A stretch of 64,000 nucleotides of DNA from Peribacillus sp. Bi96 (GTDB lineage Bacteria > Bacillota > Bacilli > Bacillales > DSM-1321): contig NZ_CAKKLV010000001.1 of the NCBI RefSeq assembly GCF_918698115.1, positions 186,001 to 250,000 of the forward strand. Reading direction: 5' to 3'. The notes under the pieces are model-generated. The model searched no databases, was not told the origin of the DNA, and saw nothing but the letters and a program-made list of their open reading frames with translations. A program made the position numbers and the translations under genes. Shown piece after piece: positions 37,150 through 46,580 of this stretch; position 1 is the first letter of the stretch, and the number at the start of each line of letters is the position of its first letter.

Positions 37150-37350
37150 ATGAATAAAGATAGATTATTTAAGTTCATTCAAACTTCCACTCGGGGTAAT
37201 TTCTTTTCAGTAGAGATAGCCGAAGATGGAACTAAAGTAGTTCAATTAGCCAAGGAATTAGAAATGGAAGGAAGAATTAAGTTAAGAGCGTGTACGAGAA
37301 AAGAACAAGGTGTTTATCTGGAAGGAATACTTAAGTTTGTGCCTAGCTAA
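37150..37350 (+). CDS. Small hypothetical protein, 66 aa
   Basis: ATG with AAGGAG about 9 nt upstream. A 66-aa basic soluble protein (MNKDRLFKFIQTSTRGNFFS...) without a recognised family, possibly a small winged-helix-like fold (VVQLAKELEMEGRIKLRACT). It lies alone between the tRNA terminator and its own perfect-palindrome terminator, supporting a real transcription unit. Confidence 0.55.
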   Translation: MNKDRLFKFIQTSTRGNFFSVEIAEDGTKVVQLAKELEMEGRIKLRACTRKEQGVYLEGILKFVPS

Positions 37351-37422
37351 TACTTATTCAATTTTTTCGAATCAAAGGAATTATATAACGTTCAAACCAT
37401 TTCATATCTTTATTTGAAAAAA

Positions 37423-37449
37423 AACATCCAACTAGTTGGATGTTTTTTT
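37423..37449 (+). terminator. Perfect palindromic terminator
   Basis: AACATCCAACTAGTTGGATGTT followed by TTTTT, after the 66-aa ORF. Confidence 0.75.
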
Positions 37450-37549
37450 ACTTTGTATATCAATTCCTATTTAATGTGTGAATGTTTTGCCGAAACGATT
37501 TTAGAATAGATTCCTGGGTTTAATGACAATCTTGCTCTGATTTCAACTT

Positions 37550-37650
37550 TTACAAATGGCATTTTTATGAAGGGGGTAAATACCACGGCGATAGCTGAGC
37601 AATTATTAAGAACGGAGGCGTCTGTAGGGTCTGCCAGTTTTTACTGATTG
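37550..37650 (+). pseudogene. Possible relic of a TetR-type HTH
   Basis: The reading GIFMKGVNTTAIAEQLL then RTEASVGSASFY and a stop resembles the TetR motif F-x-KG-x-x-TT-x-x-I-A ... ASVG-x-x-SFY. No upstream N-terminus with a ribosome site, and the frame stops just after the recognition helix. Weak; it could be chance. Confidence 0.3.
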
Positions 37651-37782
37651 ACCTTTTTGTTTAAAACAATCCAGCGAGCTATGTGAACCCTGAGGGTAAT
37701 CGAATATCCCTACAATTAAGAGATTTCACTGGTGATCTCCCATTATATACGAAAAAGACCTAACTATTTCGCTCATTTTTGA

Positions 37783-37799
37783 TGGCATGATATTTGCAT
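37783..37799 (+). promoter_or_regulatory. Sigma-54 promoter 1
   Basis: TGGCATG-ATAT-TTGCAT: exact GG/GC spacing of the -24/-12 consensus TGGCAC-N5-TTGCW. It lies upstream of a short ORF (37859) and the MFS gene (38050). Confidence 0.8.
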
Positions 37800-37858
37800 G
37801 TTAATTGGGTACAGTCCCCAATAGCAAAGTTGACGAAAACCAAAAGTATAGGAGTGTA

Positions 37859-37942
37859 ATGGTTGACAAAAAGGAAATGATTGTGGCTGTTAAGGGTACT
37901 GGATGTGAACAAATAAACAAAGATGGGATCAAGTCAACTTAG
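37859..37942 (+). CDS. 27-residue ORF in the sigma-54 leader
   Basis: ATG with TAGGAGTGTA upstream, encoding MVDKKEMIVAVKGTGCEQIN... to a stop at 37942. It may be a leader ORF or the truncated start of a lost gene; a possible continuation in another frame (GSEAVDIDSLQACRAGTEPT, about 37962-38021) favours the latter. No family recognised. Confidence 0.3.
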   Translation: MVDKKEMIVAVKGTGCEQINKDGIKST

Positions 37943-38049
37943 TTTATAAAAAGACTCAAAAAATGGTAGTGAGGCTGTAGATATTGATTCATTACAGGCA
38001 TGTAGGGCGGGTACAGAACCTACCGAAAGTAAGAAGGGAAGCGGAAAAA

Positions 38050-39261
38050 GTGCAATATATTGAAAGTGGTAGCCGTGAGTATCGTCTGGCGCTAATTGGA
38101 TTGTTATTGGGGAGTATTGTTTCATTTTCCATCTTGTATAGCCCTCAACCACTGATCAGTCTTTTTTCAGAGAAATACCATGTTTCACCGTCAACTGCCA
38201 GTTTTGCCGTTTCATTGCCTACGGTTTCGTTAGCAATTAGTTTGCTTTTTATCTCGACTTTATCCAATGCATATGGCAGAAAGACGATAATGAGCCTTTC
38301 GTTAATATTAACTTCCATTCTAGCTATTGCTTCATCTTTTACTCATTATTTTCATGTATTCCTAGCGATTAGATTTTTAGAGGGGGTTACTATATCCGGT
38401 TTTCCCTCCATAGCCATGGCGTATTTGAATGAGGAATTTTCCCCGAAGAGCATTGGGAGAGTAATAGGGGTTTATGTTGCTGGAAACGCTGTGGGCGGTT
38501 TTGTGGGACGCATCGTAATTGGCACTCTGACCGATCTTTTTTCTTGGCAAATAGCCTTGATGGTCCTGGGGATGGCCAGTTTATTATGCAGTCTTTGGTT
38601 TTTTGGTTTTCTGCCTGAATCCAAAAACTTCCGAATGATTTCAATCTCGTTTAATCATTGGGCATGGAACATGAAAGAAGGTTTAAGAAGTAAAAATCTA
38701 TTATGTGTGTATGGGATCGGGTTCTTATTCATGGGTGTGTATGTTACATTATTGAACTATCTCGGATATCCACTCACAAAAGCACCGTATAACTTAAGTC
38801 AAACGGTTTTTAGCTTTGTTTTTGTCGTTAATTTAATAGGTATATGGAGTTCGGTATGGTTTGGGAAATTGGCTGATCGCTATTCTTGCAGACAAGTGAT
38901 TAGTTGGTCGGTTACTATCCTGCTATTTGGAGCGCTGCTAACATTACATGATGAACTACTTGTTAAAATAACAGGGATTACTGTCTTTACATTTGGTTTT
39001 TTTGCTGGACATACGGCTGCCAGCGGATGGGTAGGCTATTTGGCAACAGAAAAACAAAAAGCGCAAGCTTCTTCCTTCTATTTATTATTCTATTATACCG
39101 GTTCAGGCTTTGTCAGTTGGTATGGTGGATTCTTTCTACATCATTTTGGCTGGGGAGGAATCATCGGGTTTATCAGTGTACTGCTGATCATTGCCGTATT
39201 GGTTTCTTTTCAAATGACGAATCTTGTTCGCGTAACACCAGATAAGCAAGAGGGAAAATGA
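38050..39261 (+). CDS. MFS transporter (YnfM/AraJ-like efflux or uptake permease)
   Basis: A 403-aa major-facilitator protein with about 12 membrane helices (YRLALIGLLLGSIVSFSILY first; ALLTLHDELLVKITGITVFT mid-C-half) and the A-motif-like loop SNAYGRKTIMS between TM2 and TM3. The start is uncertain: GTG 38050 follows AAGGGAAGCGGAAAAA and is more natural than TTG 37984, which adds a polar N-terminus. It is the first intact gene behind the sigma-54 promoter at 37783. Substrate unknown; the acyl-CoA island context suggests an organic acid. Confidence 0.8.
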   Translation: MQYIESGSREYRLALIGLLLGSIVSFSILYSPQPLISLFSEKYHVSPSTASFAVSLPTVSLAISLLFISTLSNAYGRKTIMSLSLILTSILAIASSFTHYFHVFLAIRFLEGVTISGFPSIAMAYLNEEFSPKSIGRVIGVYVAGNAVGGFVGRIVIGTLTDLFSWQIALMVLGMASLLCSLWFFGFLPESKNFRMISISFNHWAWNMKEGLRSKNLLCVYGIGFLFMGVYVTLLNYLGYPLTKAPYNLSQTVFSFVFVVNLIGIWSSVWFGKLADRYSCRQVISWSVTILLFGALLTLHDELLVKITGITVFTFGFFAGHTAASGWVGYLATEKQKAQASSFYLLFYYTGSGFVSWYGGFFLHHFGWGGIIGFISVLLIIAVLVSFQMTNLVRVTPDKQEGK

Positions 39262-39354
39262 AAAGTCTACTTTCATTTAAGTGTGACAGGTCATTAGTTA
39301 GTAGACAGTCCTGTTATTTAAAAAGCCTTTTTTTTTAGAAAAGGTGATCTTTTG

Positions 39355-39389
39355 TGTAAAAACGCATTAATATAATGCAATTTTACATT
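39355..39389 (+). promoter_or_regulatory. Dyad element, candidate upstream activator site
   Basis: Symmetric about 39371: outer arms TGTAAAA (39355) / TTTTACA (39381), inner arms GCATTA / TAATGC. It contains TAATGCAATTTTACATT (39373-39389), closely matching the element at 47586. Centre about 95 nt upstream of the predicted sigma-54 start, where bacterial enhancer-binding proteins usually sit. Confidence 0.6.
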
Positions 39390-39439
39390 GATTATACCGA
39401 GATTCGGCGGAAAAGAGAGAGATCTTTCAATTTATTATT

Positions 39440-39456
39440 TGGCATGTTTCTTGCAA
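39440..39456 (+). promoter_or_regulatory. Sigma-54 promoter 2
   Basis: TGGCATG-TTTC-TTGCAA, with 31 nt to the thioesterase start codon at 39487. Confidence 0.85.
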
Positions 39457-39486
39457 GTTTATCAGAATAGAAAGGAGAAATGTAAA

Positions 39487-39936
39487 TTGACTGAAGAAAA
39501 AACACAGACAAACAAGAATCTTGATGAAGAATATATAAGCCTATTTAAAAATGAGTATGAATCCTCCCCATTCTGGAAGCAAATGGGGATAGAAATGGAT
39601 CAATTGGATCAAAATCATGTCAGGATAAAAATGCCCATGACCCCTAATTTTCTTAATGTAAACGGATCTGTACATGGGGGAGTAACGGCTGCCTTGCTCG
39701 ATTCCATAATGGGCGTCACCCTGCGTCATAAGTTTTATGAAGCGAAGGTCGCAACCGTATCTTTGACAACCCAATTCATTGCACCGGTTTTTGTAGGAAC
39801 AATCATCTATGCAACAGCCAAGGTGGTCCATAGTGGAAGGAGAATTGCTTCCCTTGAGGCGAAATTAGAATCAGAAACTGGTGAGCTACTTGCTGGGGGT
39901 ATAGGTACGTTCATGATATGGAAAACAGAAAAGTAA
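39487..39936 (+). CDS. PaaI-family thioesterase
   Basis: A 149-aa hot-dog hydrolase for (aryl- or) acyl-CoA thioesters. Signature NGSVHGGVTAALLDSIMGVTLRHKFYE has the HGG and Asp of the PaaI/YdiI group, then VSLTTQFIAPVFVGTIIYATAKVVHSGRRIASLEAKLESETGELLAGGIGTFMI. Start TTG 39487 with AAAGGAGAAAT upstream; the longer frame would start before the sigma-54 promoter. Such enzymes release CoA trapped in dead-end thioesters. Confidence 0.88.
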   Translation: MTEEKTQTNKNLDEEYISLFKNEYESSPFWKQMGIEMDQLDQNHVRIKMPMTPNFLNVNGSVHGGVTAALLDSIMGVTLRHKFYEAKVATVSLTTQFIAPVFVGTIIYATAKVVHSGRRIASLEAKLESETGELLAGGIGTFMIWKTEK

Positions 39937-39990
39937 GGAAATAACGATAGGCTATTCCATTATCGATGCGAAAAATCATTTTAGCGCCTT

Positions 39991-40206
39991 ATGGAAGTGG
40001 ATGACTTTTATAGTGAAGCTTTGGAGCTTGCCGAAACCATTGGAAGAAATGCCCCGATAGCAATTCAATCCGACCAAAGCCAGTGTAGAAGAATTGTTTG
40101 GCATCCCGGATAAAGAAGCTGGAACACAGATATTATTTACATTGTGCGTGGATACGGAAAGGAGTTCGCTCATTTGTAGAAAAGCGTACTCCCCCGTTTT
40201 TAGGAT
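39991..40206 (+). pseudogene. Relic of a second enoyl-CoA hydratase (C-terminal part)
   Basis: Crotonase C-terminal sequence is split over three frames: MEVDDFYSEALELAETIGRN then APIAIQ (39991 on), FNPTKASVEELFGIPDK, and RKGVRSFVEKRTPPFLG (ends about 40206), the family's usual final motif. No N-terminal half is visible. It sits directly upstream of the intact hydratase at 40254 but differs from its C-terminus, so it is a lost second gene rather than a partial duplication. Confidence 0.7.
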
Positions 40207-40253
40207 GATAGTGAGTGATGGGAAGAACTATTGATTAGGAGAGGATGATTAAG

Positions 40254-41030
40254 GTGGCCTACAACCATATTGAAACTTCTGTTGAAAACGGGGTTTGTCT
40301 TGTTACATTAAATAGACCGGAAATCAGAAATGCGCTAGTTGTCGAAATGCGGGAAGAATTATCAGATTTCTTTAAATCGCTCCAACATGATGCAGGTGTA
40401 AAAGCAGTTATTTTAACGGGTGAGGGGAAAGCATTTTCCGCAGGTGGTGACCTGAGCACATTACAAGGTATAAACGCAGCCGCTGGAAGAAAGAGATTGC
40501 AAGTGGGACATGAGGTGATCCACTCCATAATGGATTTGGAGAAACCCGTGATTGCCGCAGTGAACGGGGCGGCAGCAGGAGCCGGAACCAGTCTCGCCTT
40601 AGCCTGCGATATGATTATTGCGGCCAGATCATCGTTTTTTGTTCAGAGCTTTCTGAATGTTGGGTTGATACCTGATCTTGGATCCATTCATTTCCTGCCT
40701 AGGTTGATCGGACGCCATCGTGCAATGGAATTGATGCTTTTGGGTGAACGTGTTACTGCGGAACAAGCTTATGAAATTGGTCTAATTAATAGAGTGGTTG
40801 AAGATGGCTTACTTTTGGATGAAGCATCTTCAATTGCTCTTAAGCTTGCCAATGCTCCTGGTATGGCAATGGGGTTAACAAAGAGGCTAGTAAACAGGAG
40901 CATGCATGCTGATATTAGTGAAACATTTGAATTTGAAGGTTTTGTTCAAGGCCTATGCTTCGAATCAAATGATTTCCAAGAAGGTGTAAGTGCCTTTATG
41001 GATAAACGCAAGCCGCAGTTTAATAGGTGA
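40254..41030 (+). CDS. Enoyl-CoA hydratase/isomerase family protein
   Basis: A 258-aa crotonase-superfamily enzyme with oxyanion-hole motifs AFSAGGDLSTLQG and AVNGAAAGAGTSLALACDMIIAA, central SFFVQSFLNVGLIPDLGSIHFLPRLIG and C-terminal GVSAFMDKRKPQFNR. Resembles PaaG-type isomerases in SAGGDLS and the Asp in GLIPDLGS. AGGAGAGG serves either GTG 40254 or ATG 40245. It is distinct from fadB at 19897 and belongs to the accessory acyl-CoA island. Confidence 0.85.
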   Translation: MAYNHIETSVENGVCLVTLNRPEIRNALVVEMREELSDFFKSLQHDAGVKAVILTGEGKAFSAGGDLSTLQGINAAAGRKRLQVGHEVIHSIMDLEKPVIAAVNGAAAGAGTSLALACDMIIAARSSFFVQSFLNVGLIPDLGSIHFLPRLIGRHRAMELMLLGERVTAEQAYEIGLINRVVEDGLLLDEASSIALKLANAPGMAMGLTKRLVNRSMHADISETFEFEGFVQGLCFESNDFQEGVSAFMDKRKPQFNR

Positions 41031-41299
41031 CGCATATTGGATACTTAATTGCCACCATCATTGAAAGCATGCAAGTGTAAGAGAATGAAACATCATGCGG
41101 TGAATGGTACTGCCCAATATGTTTGTTCTTTCCATAAAATGAGAGTGTGGTGTTTGATTTATATTACTTTTTCTTCTAAACTATAAGAATAGTATGAATA
41201 TTAACTTAATTACACACTCATTTTCTCCTCATGTGTATGAGGGGGGAATACTTAGTTAAGGAAAGATTGGGAGATTTTTTATCAAAGAAGGCTAACAAA

Positions 41300-42230
41300 C
41301 TCAGAAAAGGCGATCTTGGCTATTAAGTCCACAAGTGTTCCTTGCCCCTTTTTGTAATGAACCGCAAACGCTCGTGGAGGAGATGGTCCGTCAAAAAGGG
41401 CGATTACATAATGTCTTCTTTATCATTTAATTATTGGCATTCCTTGTGTTTATGCCCGTGACAGTCGCCTTTCTCATTTTCATATCCGTACGTTCTTGCC
41501 GCCCCCTTCCCAGATACCTTTTCCATGGAGCCATGTGACTATATTCCAGTTAATCTTTCAGAGATTCTATGTTGATCAAACAGGGGGAAACGATGTAGCA
41601 CTTATTCAAGTATCCCTCGTATTGATAAGGGCTTTTGTAATCTTGGTTTATCTGTCGATGTTGTCCAATCGCTTATTCAGAATGATACATGTGTCATTTC
41701 TGAACTAAACAATCAACTTCCCCGGACCTACGGGGACACAATGGTTCACGGCAGGGACATCGATCGCTTCGTTCTTTCATCACGTCAATTGCTTTCTATT
41801 CCACTCGGAAAATCGACCAAATTAGAAAAAAGGAATTCAGCGAATCCTTTGCCGAGCGCATCCTTGATCGGGCTACCATCCAGGTCGGATAGGCATTCAT
41901 ATTACACCCATTATGGAATGATTCTATGAAAACTAGAAAGATTCCACTCTATTAATTTCTGCGAGCTGGTGTATGAGGACAAAGGGACTTTATCCGTGGA
42001 TTAAGAACTTTCTAAAGGAGTGGGCAATCATCACAATGGCATCAACAGCAAAAAAAAGCATCAAGTTAAAGATGCCGTATGTAACTTCTTTAAAAGCAGA
42101 AATTGATTTCGGTGTAACGGAGTACTTGTCGCGTCTTTATTTGGTAAATCTCTAAAAGAGTGGACTAAAAAGAGCTGATTTTCGTGAGGAGCGTACGCAT
42201 GATCTAGAAAAGGAATACATTTTATTCTAG
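41300..42230 (+). pseudogene. Decayed 4-hydroxybutyrate CoA-transferase / acetyl-CoA hydrolase
   Basis: Successive pieces of the family appear in order in different frames: SPQVFLAPFCNEPQTLVEEM (about 41325), DYIPVNLSE (about 41540), GGNDVALIQVS (41583 on), KGFCNLGLSVDVVQSLIQND then VISELNNQLPRTYGDTMVHG (about 41628-41755), DIDRFVLSS, a degraded middle, GVTEY then VASLFGKSLKEWTK (about 42111-42165), and ADFREE. At least four frameshifts and several stops; about 930 nt remain of some 1,300. The enzyme would have moved CoA between acids; it is dead here. Confidence 0.82.
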
Positions 42231-42269
42231 AAATAAACTGAGGAAAAGACTACTTGGAGGGATTGTTCA

Positions 42270-44381
42270 ATGAACATGCTTAGTAAAGATATAATCATTA
42301 AAACTTCTATGCGGGTAAAGGAAAACCAGCCTTTAAAAGAGGTACAGGCATTTTTTGAACAATCCTCCCTAGATGGTCTGCCAGTATTCAGTATTCATGA
42401 TCGATTGCTTGGAATGATTACCAGGGATTCGGTATTTGTCGCCATCCAGAACAATGAAATTGAAGTTTCGCCATTGCATTTGGACCAGGATTATATGTAT
42501 GTTTCAGAAAATGAAGATATTCATTTTCTTCTAGAGCGGAATAAAGCCTTTTATTTAGTTCAAAACAAATATGATTCTATCGTGGGAATCATTAGTCAAA
42601 AGCGGCTTAACCATATGTATATTCAAATGTTGGAAAGGCGTTTAAAAGAACTGGAGTCCGTTTTTGAACATGCCCATAATGGAATAGTAGCCATTGATAA
42701 AAACGGTATAATCACTTCCTTTAATCCAGCAACCGAAAGAATAAGCGGAGTAAAACGAAATGGTGCACTAGGTCGCTTTTTAAATGATGTATTTATTCCG
42801 AGTGGGATGCTTGAAGTCCTTCGAACCGGAGAGCCTCAATATGCCACAAAGTATCAAGTTGGAAATCGGAAATATATAACGAATCGGACGCCGATTATAG
42901 AAAATGGTGAAGTGACCGGAGTTGTAGGGGTCTTTCAGGATATTTCTGAAATGGAAAAAATTTCAGGAGAGCTGGAGACGGTACGGGAGTTAAATCAACA
43001 ATTGGAGGCAATCATATCCGCTTCTTATGATGGGATTGTGATTACGGATCCAACAGGAAGAATTATCAGATATAACCAAGCGTTCATCGCGTTAGTTCAG
43101 GAAGAAAGTAACCATGACCTTAACGGGAAGAAGATTTTTGAGATTTTTCCATCTTTTATAATTAAGGAAATAAAGGAAATCGTTAAGGAGAAACAATCCG
43201 TAACGTTAGTGGAACAACTGGAGTCCAATATTAATTTAATCATTACCGTCAATCCTGCCCTCAATAACAATGGAGAGGTTGACTTTATCGTCATTAATGT
43301 CCGGAATATTACAGAACTAATCCAGCTGCAGGAAGAAGTGGAAAGTAATAAGCAATTGACAGAACGCTATAAGGAGGAATTATCGCAATATCGAATGGAA
43401 ATCAAGTCACGCTGCCATTTCATTGCGGATTCCCCAAAAATGAGAAAAATCGTCGATGTAGCAAAAAAGGTTGCTTCATTCGAGTCTACCGTCATGATTT
43501 TTGGAGAATCCGGAACAGGGAAAGAAGAGGTTGCAAGAATCATTCAACTTAATAGTAATAGGAGTGATGGACCCTTCATCACCATCAACTGTGGTTCCAT
43601 CCCTGAAACATTGCTTGAATCCGAGCTATTCGGTTATGAAGTGGGCGCCTTTACAGGGGCGGGAAAGAAAGGGAAACCCGGTATGTTTGAATTGGCGAAC
43701 AAGGGAATCATATTCCTGGATGAAATCGGGGAATTCCCGCTTCCCCTGCAAGTGAAGCTGCTGAGGGTGATTCAAGAAAAAGAAGTGACGCGCCTTGGTG
43801 GAACTAGACCTATTAAAGTGGACGTCCGAATCTTGGCTGCTACCCATCGTAATCTTGAAGAGCAAGTGAAAAAAGGGGAATTTCGTGAAGATTTATTTTT
43901 CCGATTAAATGTAATTCCTATTACATTGCCACCCCTTAAAGAAAGAACGGAGGATTTGATTCCTTTAATTGAACTGTTTCTAAGCGAATATAATCAAATC
44001 TATGGGATGTCTAAAAAGATTACACCAGATTCATTTGAAATGCTCTTACGTTATAATTTTCCGGGAAACGTTCGAGAATTACGGAATGTCATTGAGCGCT
44101 TTTTTGTATTGTCCGAAGGAGACTCCATTAACATAAAGGATGTTCTATATTCTTCGATTTTTTTTCAAGGTGAACTTACAGAACAAGATTCCGAGGTAGA
44201 GGAAGAAGTCCTCCCGCTAAAGGAAGCTGTCATGAATTTTGAAGAAAAGGTAATTAAAAGGACGTTGAATAAGTATGGAAGTACTTACAAAGCGGCTGAA
44301 ATATTAAAAGTGGATCAATCAACAATCGTTCGTAAACTGCAGAAGATGAAAGCGTTATCAATAGCCGGAAAAATTGAGTGA
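42270..44381 (+). CDS. Sigma-54-dependent activator with CBS, PAS, PAS, AAA+ and Fis domains
   Basis: Enhancer-binding protein, 703 aa. Order: CBS pair (about 5-118), two PAS domains (about 125-235, NGIVAIDKNGIITSFNPATE; about 245-355, YDGIVITDPTGRIIRYNQAF), AAA+ domain (about 380-620) with Walker A GESGTGKE, GAFTGA loop (about 458-463), Walker B IIFLDEIGE and R-finger region, then a Fis-type HTH (about 660-700, TYKAAEILKVDQSTIVRKLQ). All residues needed to drive sigma-54 are present. CBS and PAS suggest sensing of a nucleotide or small-molecule ligand. Three sigma-54 promoters lie within 6 kb. acs-like gene follows in 24 nt. Confidence 0.95.
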   Translation: MNMLSKDIIIKTSMRVKENQPLKEVQAFFEQSSLDGLPVFSIHDRLLGMITRDSVFVAIQNNEIEVSPLHLDQDYMYVSENEDIHFLLERNKAFYLVQNKYDSIVGIISQKRLNHMYIQMLERRLKELESVFEHAHNGIVAIDKNGIITSFNPATERISGVKRNGALGRFLNDVFIPSGMLEVLRTGEPQYATKYQVGNRKYITNRTPIIENGEVTGVVGVFQDISEMEKISGELETVRELNQQLEAIISASYDGIVITDPTGRIIRYNQAFIALVQEESNHDLNGKKIFEIFPSFIIKEIKEIVKEKQSVTLVEQLESNINLIITVNPALNNNGEVDFIVINVRNITELIQLQEEVESNKQLTERYKEELSQYRMEIKSRCHFIADSPKMRKIVDVAKKVASFESTVMIFGESGTGKEEVARIIQLNSNRSDGPFITINCGSIPETLLESELFGYEVGAFTGAGKKGKPGMFELANKGIIFLDEIGEFPLPLQVKLLRVIQEKEVTRLGGTRPIKVDVRILAATHRNLEEQVKKGEFREDLFFRLNVIPITLPPLKERTEDLIPLIELFLSEYNQIYGMSKKITPDSFEMLLRYNFPGNVRELRNVIERFFVLSEGDSINIKDVLYSSIFFQGELTEQDSEVEEEVLPLKEAVMNFEEKVIKRTLNKYGSTYKAAEILKVDQSTIVRKLQKMKALSIAGKIE

Positions 44382-44405
44382 AACCATAAAATAGGGGGAA
44401 GGAAA

Positions 44406-46580
44406 ATGTCCAGATCAGAAGTGGTAAAACAATTTTTACACCCTAAATCGATTGCAATCGTCGGAGCTTCCCAGGATCTAACTTCTATTGGTGGAAAACC
44501 GCTTAATAACCTCATTCAGCACAAATATAAAGGAAAGATTTATCCGGTCAATCCAAAATATCAAGAAATTTGCGGACATACTTGCTATCCAAGTATTTTG
44601 GATATCCCGGGAAAAATAGATGTAGCTCTCATTGCCGTAGCTGCAAGCAGAATTTTACAGACGATTGAGGACTGTGGGAAAAAGGAAATAAGACATTTGA
44701 TTTTATTCAGTTCAGGTTTTGCAGAGACTGGTCCGGAAGGTAAACGTCTGCAAGATGAACTGCTGCAAATCAGCCGGAAACATGGGATTCATATTATTGG
44801 TCCTAATAGCATCGGATGCCTGAATGTCATTGAAAAGATCCCGATGGGGTTTTCGACATCATTTGAATCAAAAAAGGAGTTCATCTCAGGAAATATCGGC
44901 TTAGCTTCTCAAAGTGGAGCACTCGGTTTTTCACTTTTTGGACTAGCACAGGATGAGAATATCGGTTTTTCCTATATTGTGAATACAGGGAATCAATCAG
45001 ATATCAATATATTGGATTGTATTTCATTTATGCAGCAGGATACTTCTACAGATGTGGTTGCCGCCTATTTAGAAGGAGTCCCGGACGGGGAACAGTTGAT
45101 TGAGCTTTCCAAGCAGTCCATAAAATGTGACAAGCCTTTACTTATTTTAAAGGCAGGCCGCTCAGAGTTAGGGAAAAAGGCGGCAATGTCCCATACCGCT
45201 TCGTTAGCGGGATCAGAGCAAGCCTTTAATGCCATTGTTAAACAGTTCGGTCTCATTCCCATTCATGATATAGATGATATGATCGATACAATGAAAATTT
45301 TTGCACGTGGTAAACGTGCAAAAGGCTCCCGTATAGTTACGATATCTAACTCTGGAGCAGCAGGAATAACGATGGCCGATTATAGTGAACAGTTGGATTT
45401 GGATTTGATTCGTCTTCAGCCAGAAACGCAAGAAAAAATACAGTCCATCATTCCAGTTTACGGATCAGCTTTCAATCCGATAGATATTACCGCTCAAGCG
45501 TTGAATGAACAACATATATTAACCGAAACACTTGAAGTGTTAGTGAAGGATGATCAGGTCGATGTCATTATCGTCCATTCTACATTCGGCGGAACTCTTG
45601 GCAAGAAAATTTGTGAAAAGATCATTGATATTGACCAAAAAACCGATAAACCCATTATCATAACTCTGACAGGAACAAAAGAACTCATGGACGAAGGCCG
45701 TACCTTACTGCAAACGGCAAGAGTCCCTGTATATCATACCTCCTATAAAACGATGGCGGCTGTAAAGCAGCTTGTAACGTTTTCCTCAAATGTCAATGCT
45801 GCAACTGCGATTCAAGAAGAAACTCAGGATCCAATGATAAGTCCTTATGAGAAGAAAGGCGTTTGGACGGAAGAAAAAGTTAAGCAGCAGCTCTCTGACC
45901 TAGGGATGATTGTTCCAAAAGGGATGATTGCAAAAAATAGAGAGCAACTGGAGCAAATGAAAAATAAGGTTCAGTTCCCCGTCGTTTGTAAGGTGATTTC
46001 TGATGAAATTATTCATAAAACGGACGAGGGAGGGGTTATCTTAGGAATCGAAAATGAAGTGGAATTAATTCAAGCTTACGAGTCGATAGGTAAATCCATA
46101 AAGGAGAATCTGCCTGAAGCAAAAATAAACGGAATTCTAATAGAAGAGATGATCACCGAAAAAGGGGTCGAAATGTTCATCGGGATAAAAAATGATCCAC
46201 AGTTCGGCCCTTTAATCGTATGTGGCCTTGGCGGGATTTTTATTGAAGTCTTAAAAGACATTTCAATTAGGAGGGCGCCCATTACCTCGCTGGAAGCTCA
46301 TTCCATGCTGAAAGAGCTGAAAGGCTATCCTTTACTTTTAGGTGTCCGTGGCGGAAAAAAGTCCGACATAGATGCTTTGGCAAATGCGCTTGTTCAGATT
46401 TCTCATTTTGCTGATCAAAATAAAGGAAATATTATGGAAATGGACATTAACCCGTTGATTGTATTGAATGAAGGAAAGGGTGTCGCTGCATTGGACGGTA
46501 TCGTCGTTTGGAAAAACGGAAAGAAAGAAGGGGATGAATATGAAATTCAGAACAGCCATTACGGATTTGTTAGGAATTGA
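44406..46580 (+). CDS. NDP-forming acyl-CoA synthetase (fused alpha-beta)
   Basis: A 724-aa ligase that makes acyl-CoA from acid, CoA and ATP with ADP release (ACD/pimeloyl-CoA synthetase type). N-terminal CoA-binding domain (about 8-100, PKSIAIVGASQDLTSIGGKP), succinyl-CoA-synthetase-like domains (about 150-455) with the phosphohistidine loop KAAMSHTASLAGSEQAF (His about 263), and a C-terminal ATP-grasp (about 495-715; FPVVCKVISDEIIHKTDEGG). RBS GGGGGAAGG. It overlaps the next gene by 41 nt, indicating coupling. Acid substrate unknown. Confidence 0.9.
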   Translation: MSRSEVVKQFLHPKSIAIVGASQDLTSIGGKPLNNLIQHKYKGKIYPVNPKYQEICGHTCYPSILDIPGKIDVALIAVAASRILQTIEDCGKKEIRHLILFSSGFAETGPEGKRLQDELLQISRKHGIHIIGPNSIGCLNVIEKIPMGFSTSFESKKEFISGNIGLASQSGALGFSLFGLAQDENIGFSYIVNTGNQSDINILDCISFMQQDTSTDVVAAYLEGVPDGEQLIELSKQSIKCDKPLLILKAGRSELGKKAAMSHTASLAGSEQAFNAIVKQFGLIPIHDIDDMIDTMKIFARGKRAKGSRIVTISNSGAAGITMADYSEQLDLDLIRLQPETQEKIQSIIPVYGSAFNPIDITAQALNEQHILTETLEVLVKDDQVDVIIVHSTFGGTLGKKICEKIIDIDQKTDKPIIITLTGTKELMDEGRTLLQTARVPVYHTSYKTMAAVKQLVTFSSNVNAATAIQEETQDPMISPYEKKGVWTEEKVKQQLSDLGMIVPKGMIAKNREQLEQMKNKVQFPVVCKVISDEIIHKTDEGGVILGIENEVELIQAYESIGKSIKENLPEAKINGILIEEMITEKGVEMFIGIKNDPQFGPLIVCGLGGIFIEVLKDISIRRAPITSLEAHSMLKELKGYPLLLGVRGGKKSDIDALANALVQISHFADQNKGNIMEMDINPLIVLNEGKGVAALDGIVVWKNGKKEGDEYEIQNSHYGFVRN

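Noticed and set aside
41496-42155. Three separate short genes (41496, 41741, 41973)
   Set aside because: They are frame fragments of one decayed CoA-transferase and not independent genes.
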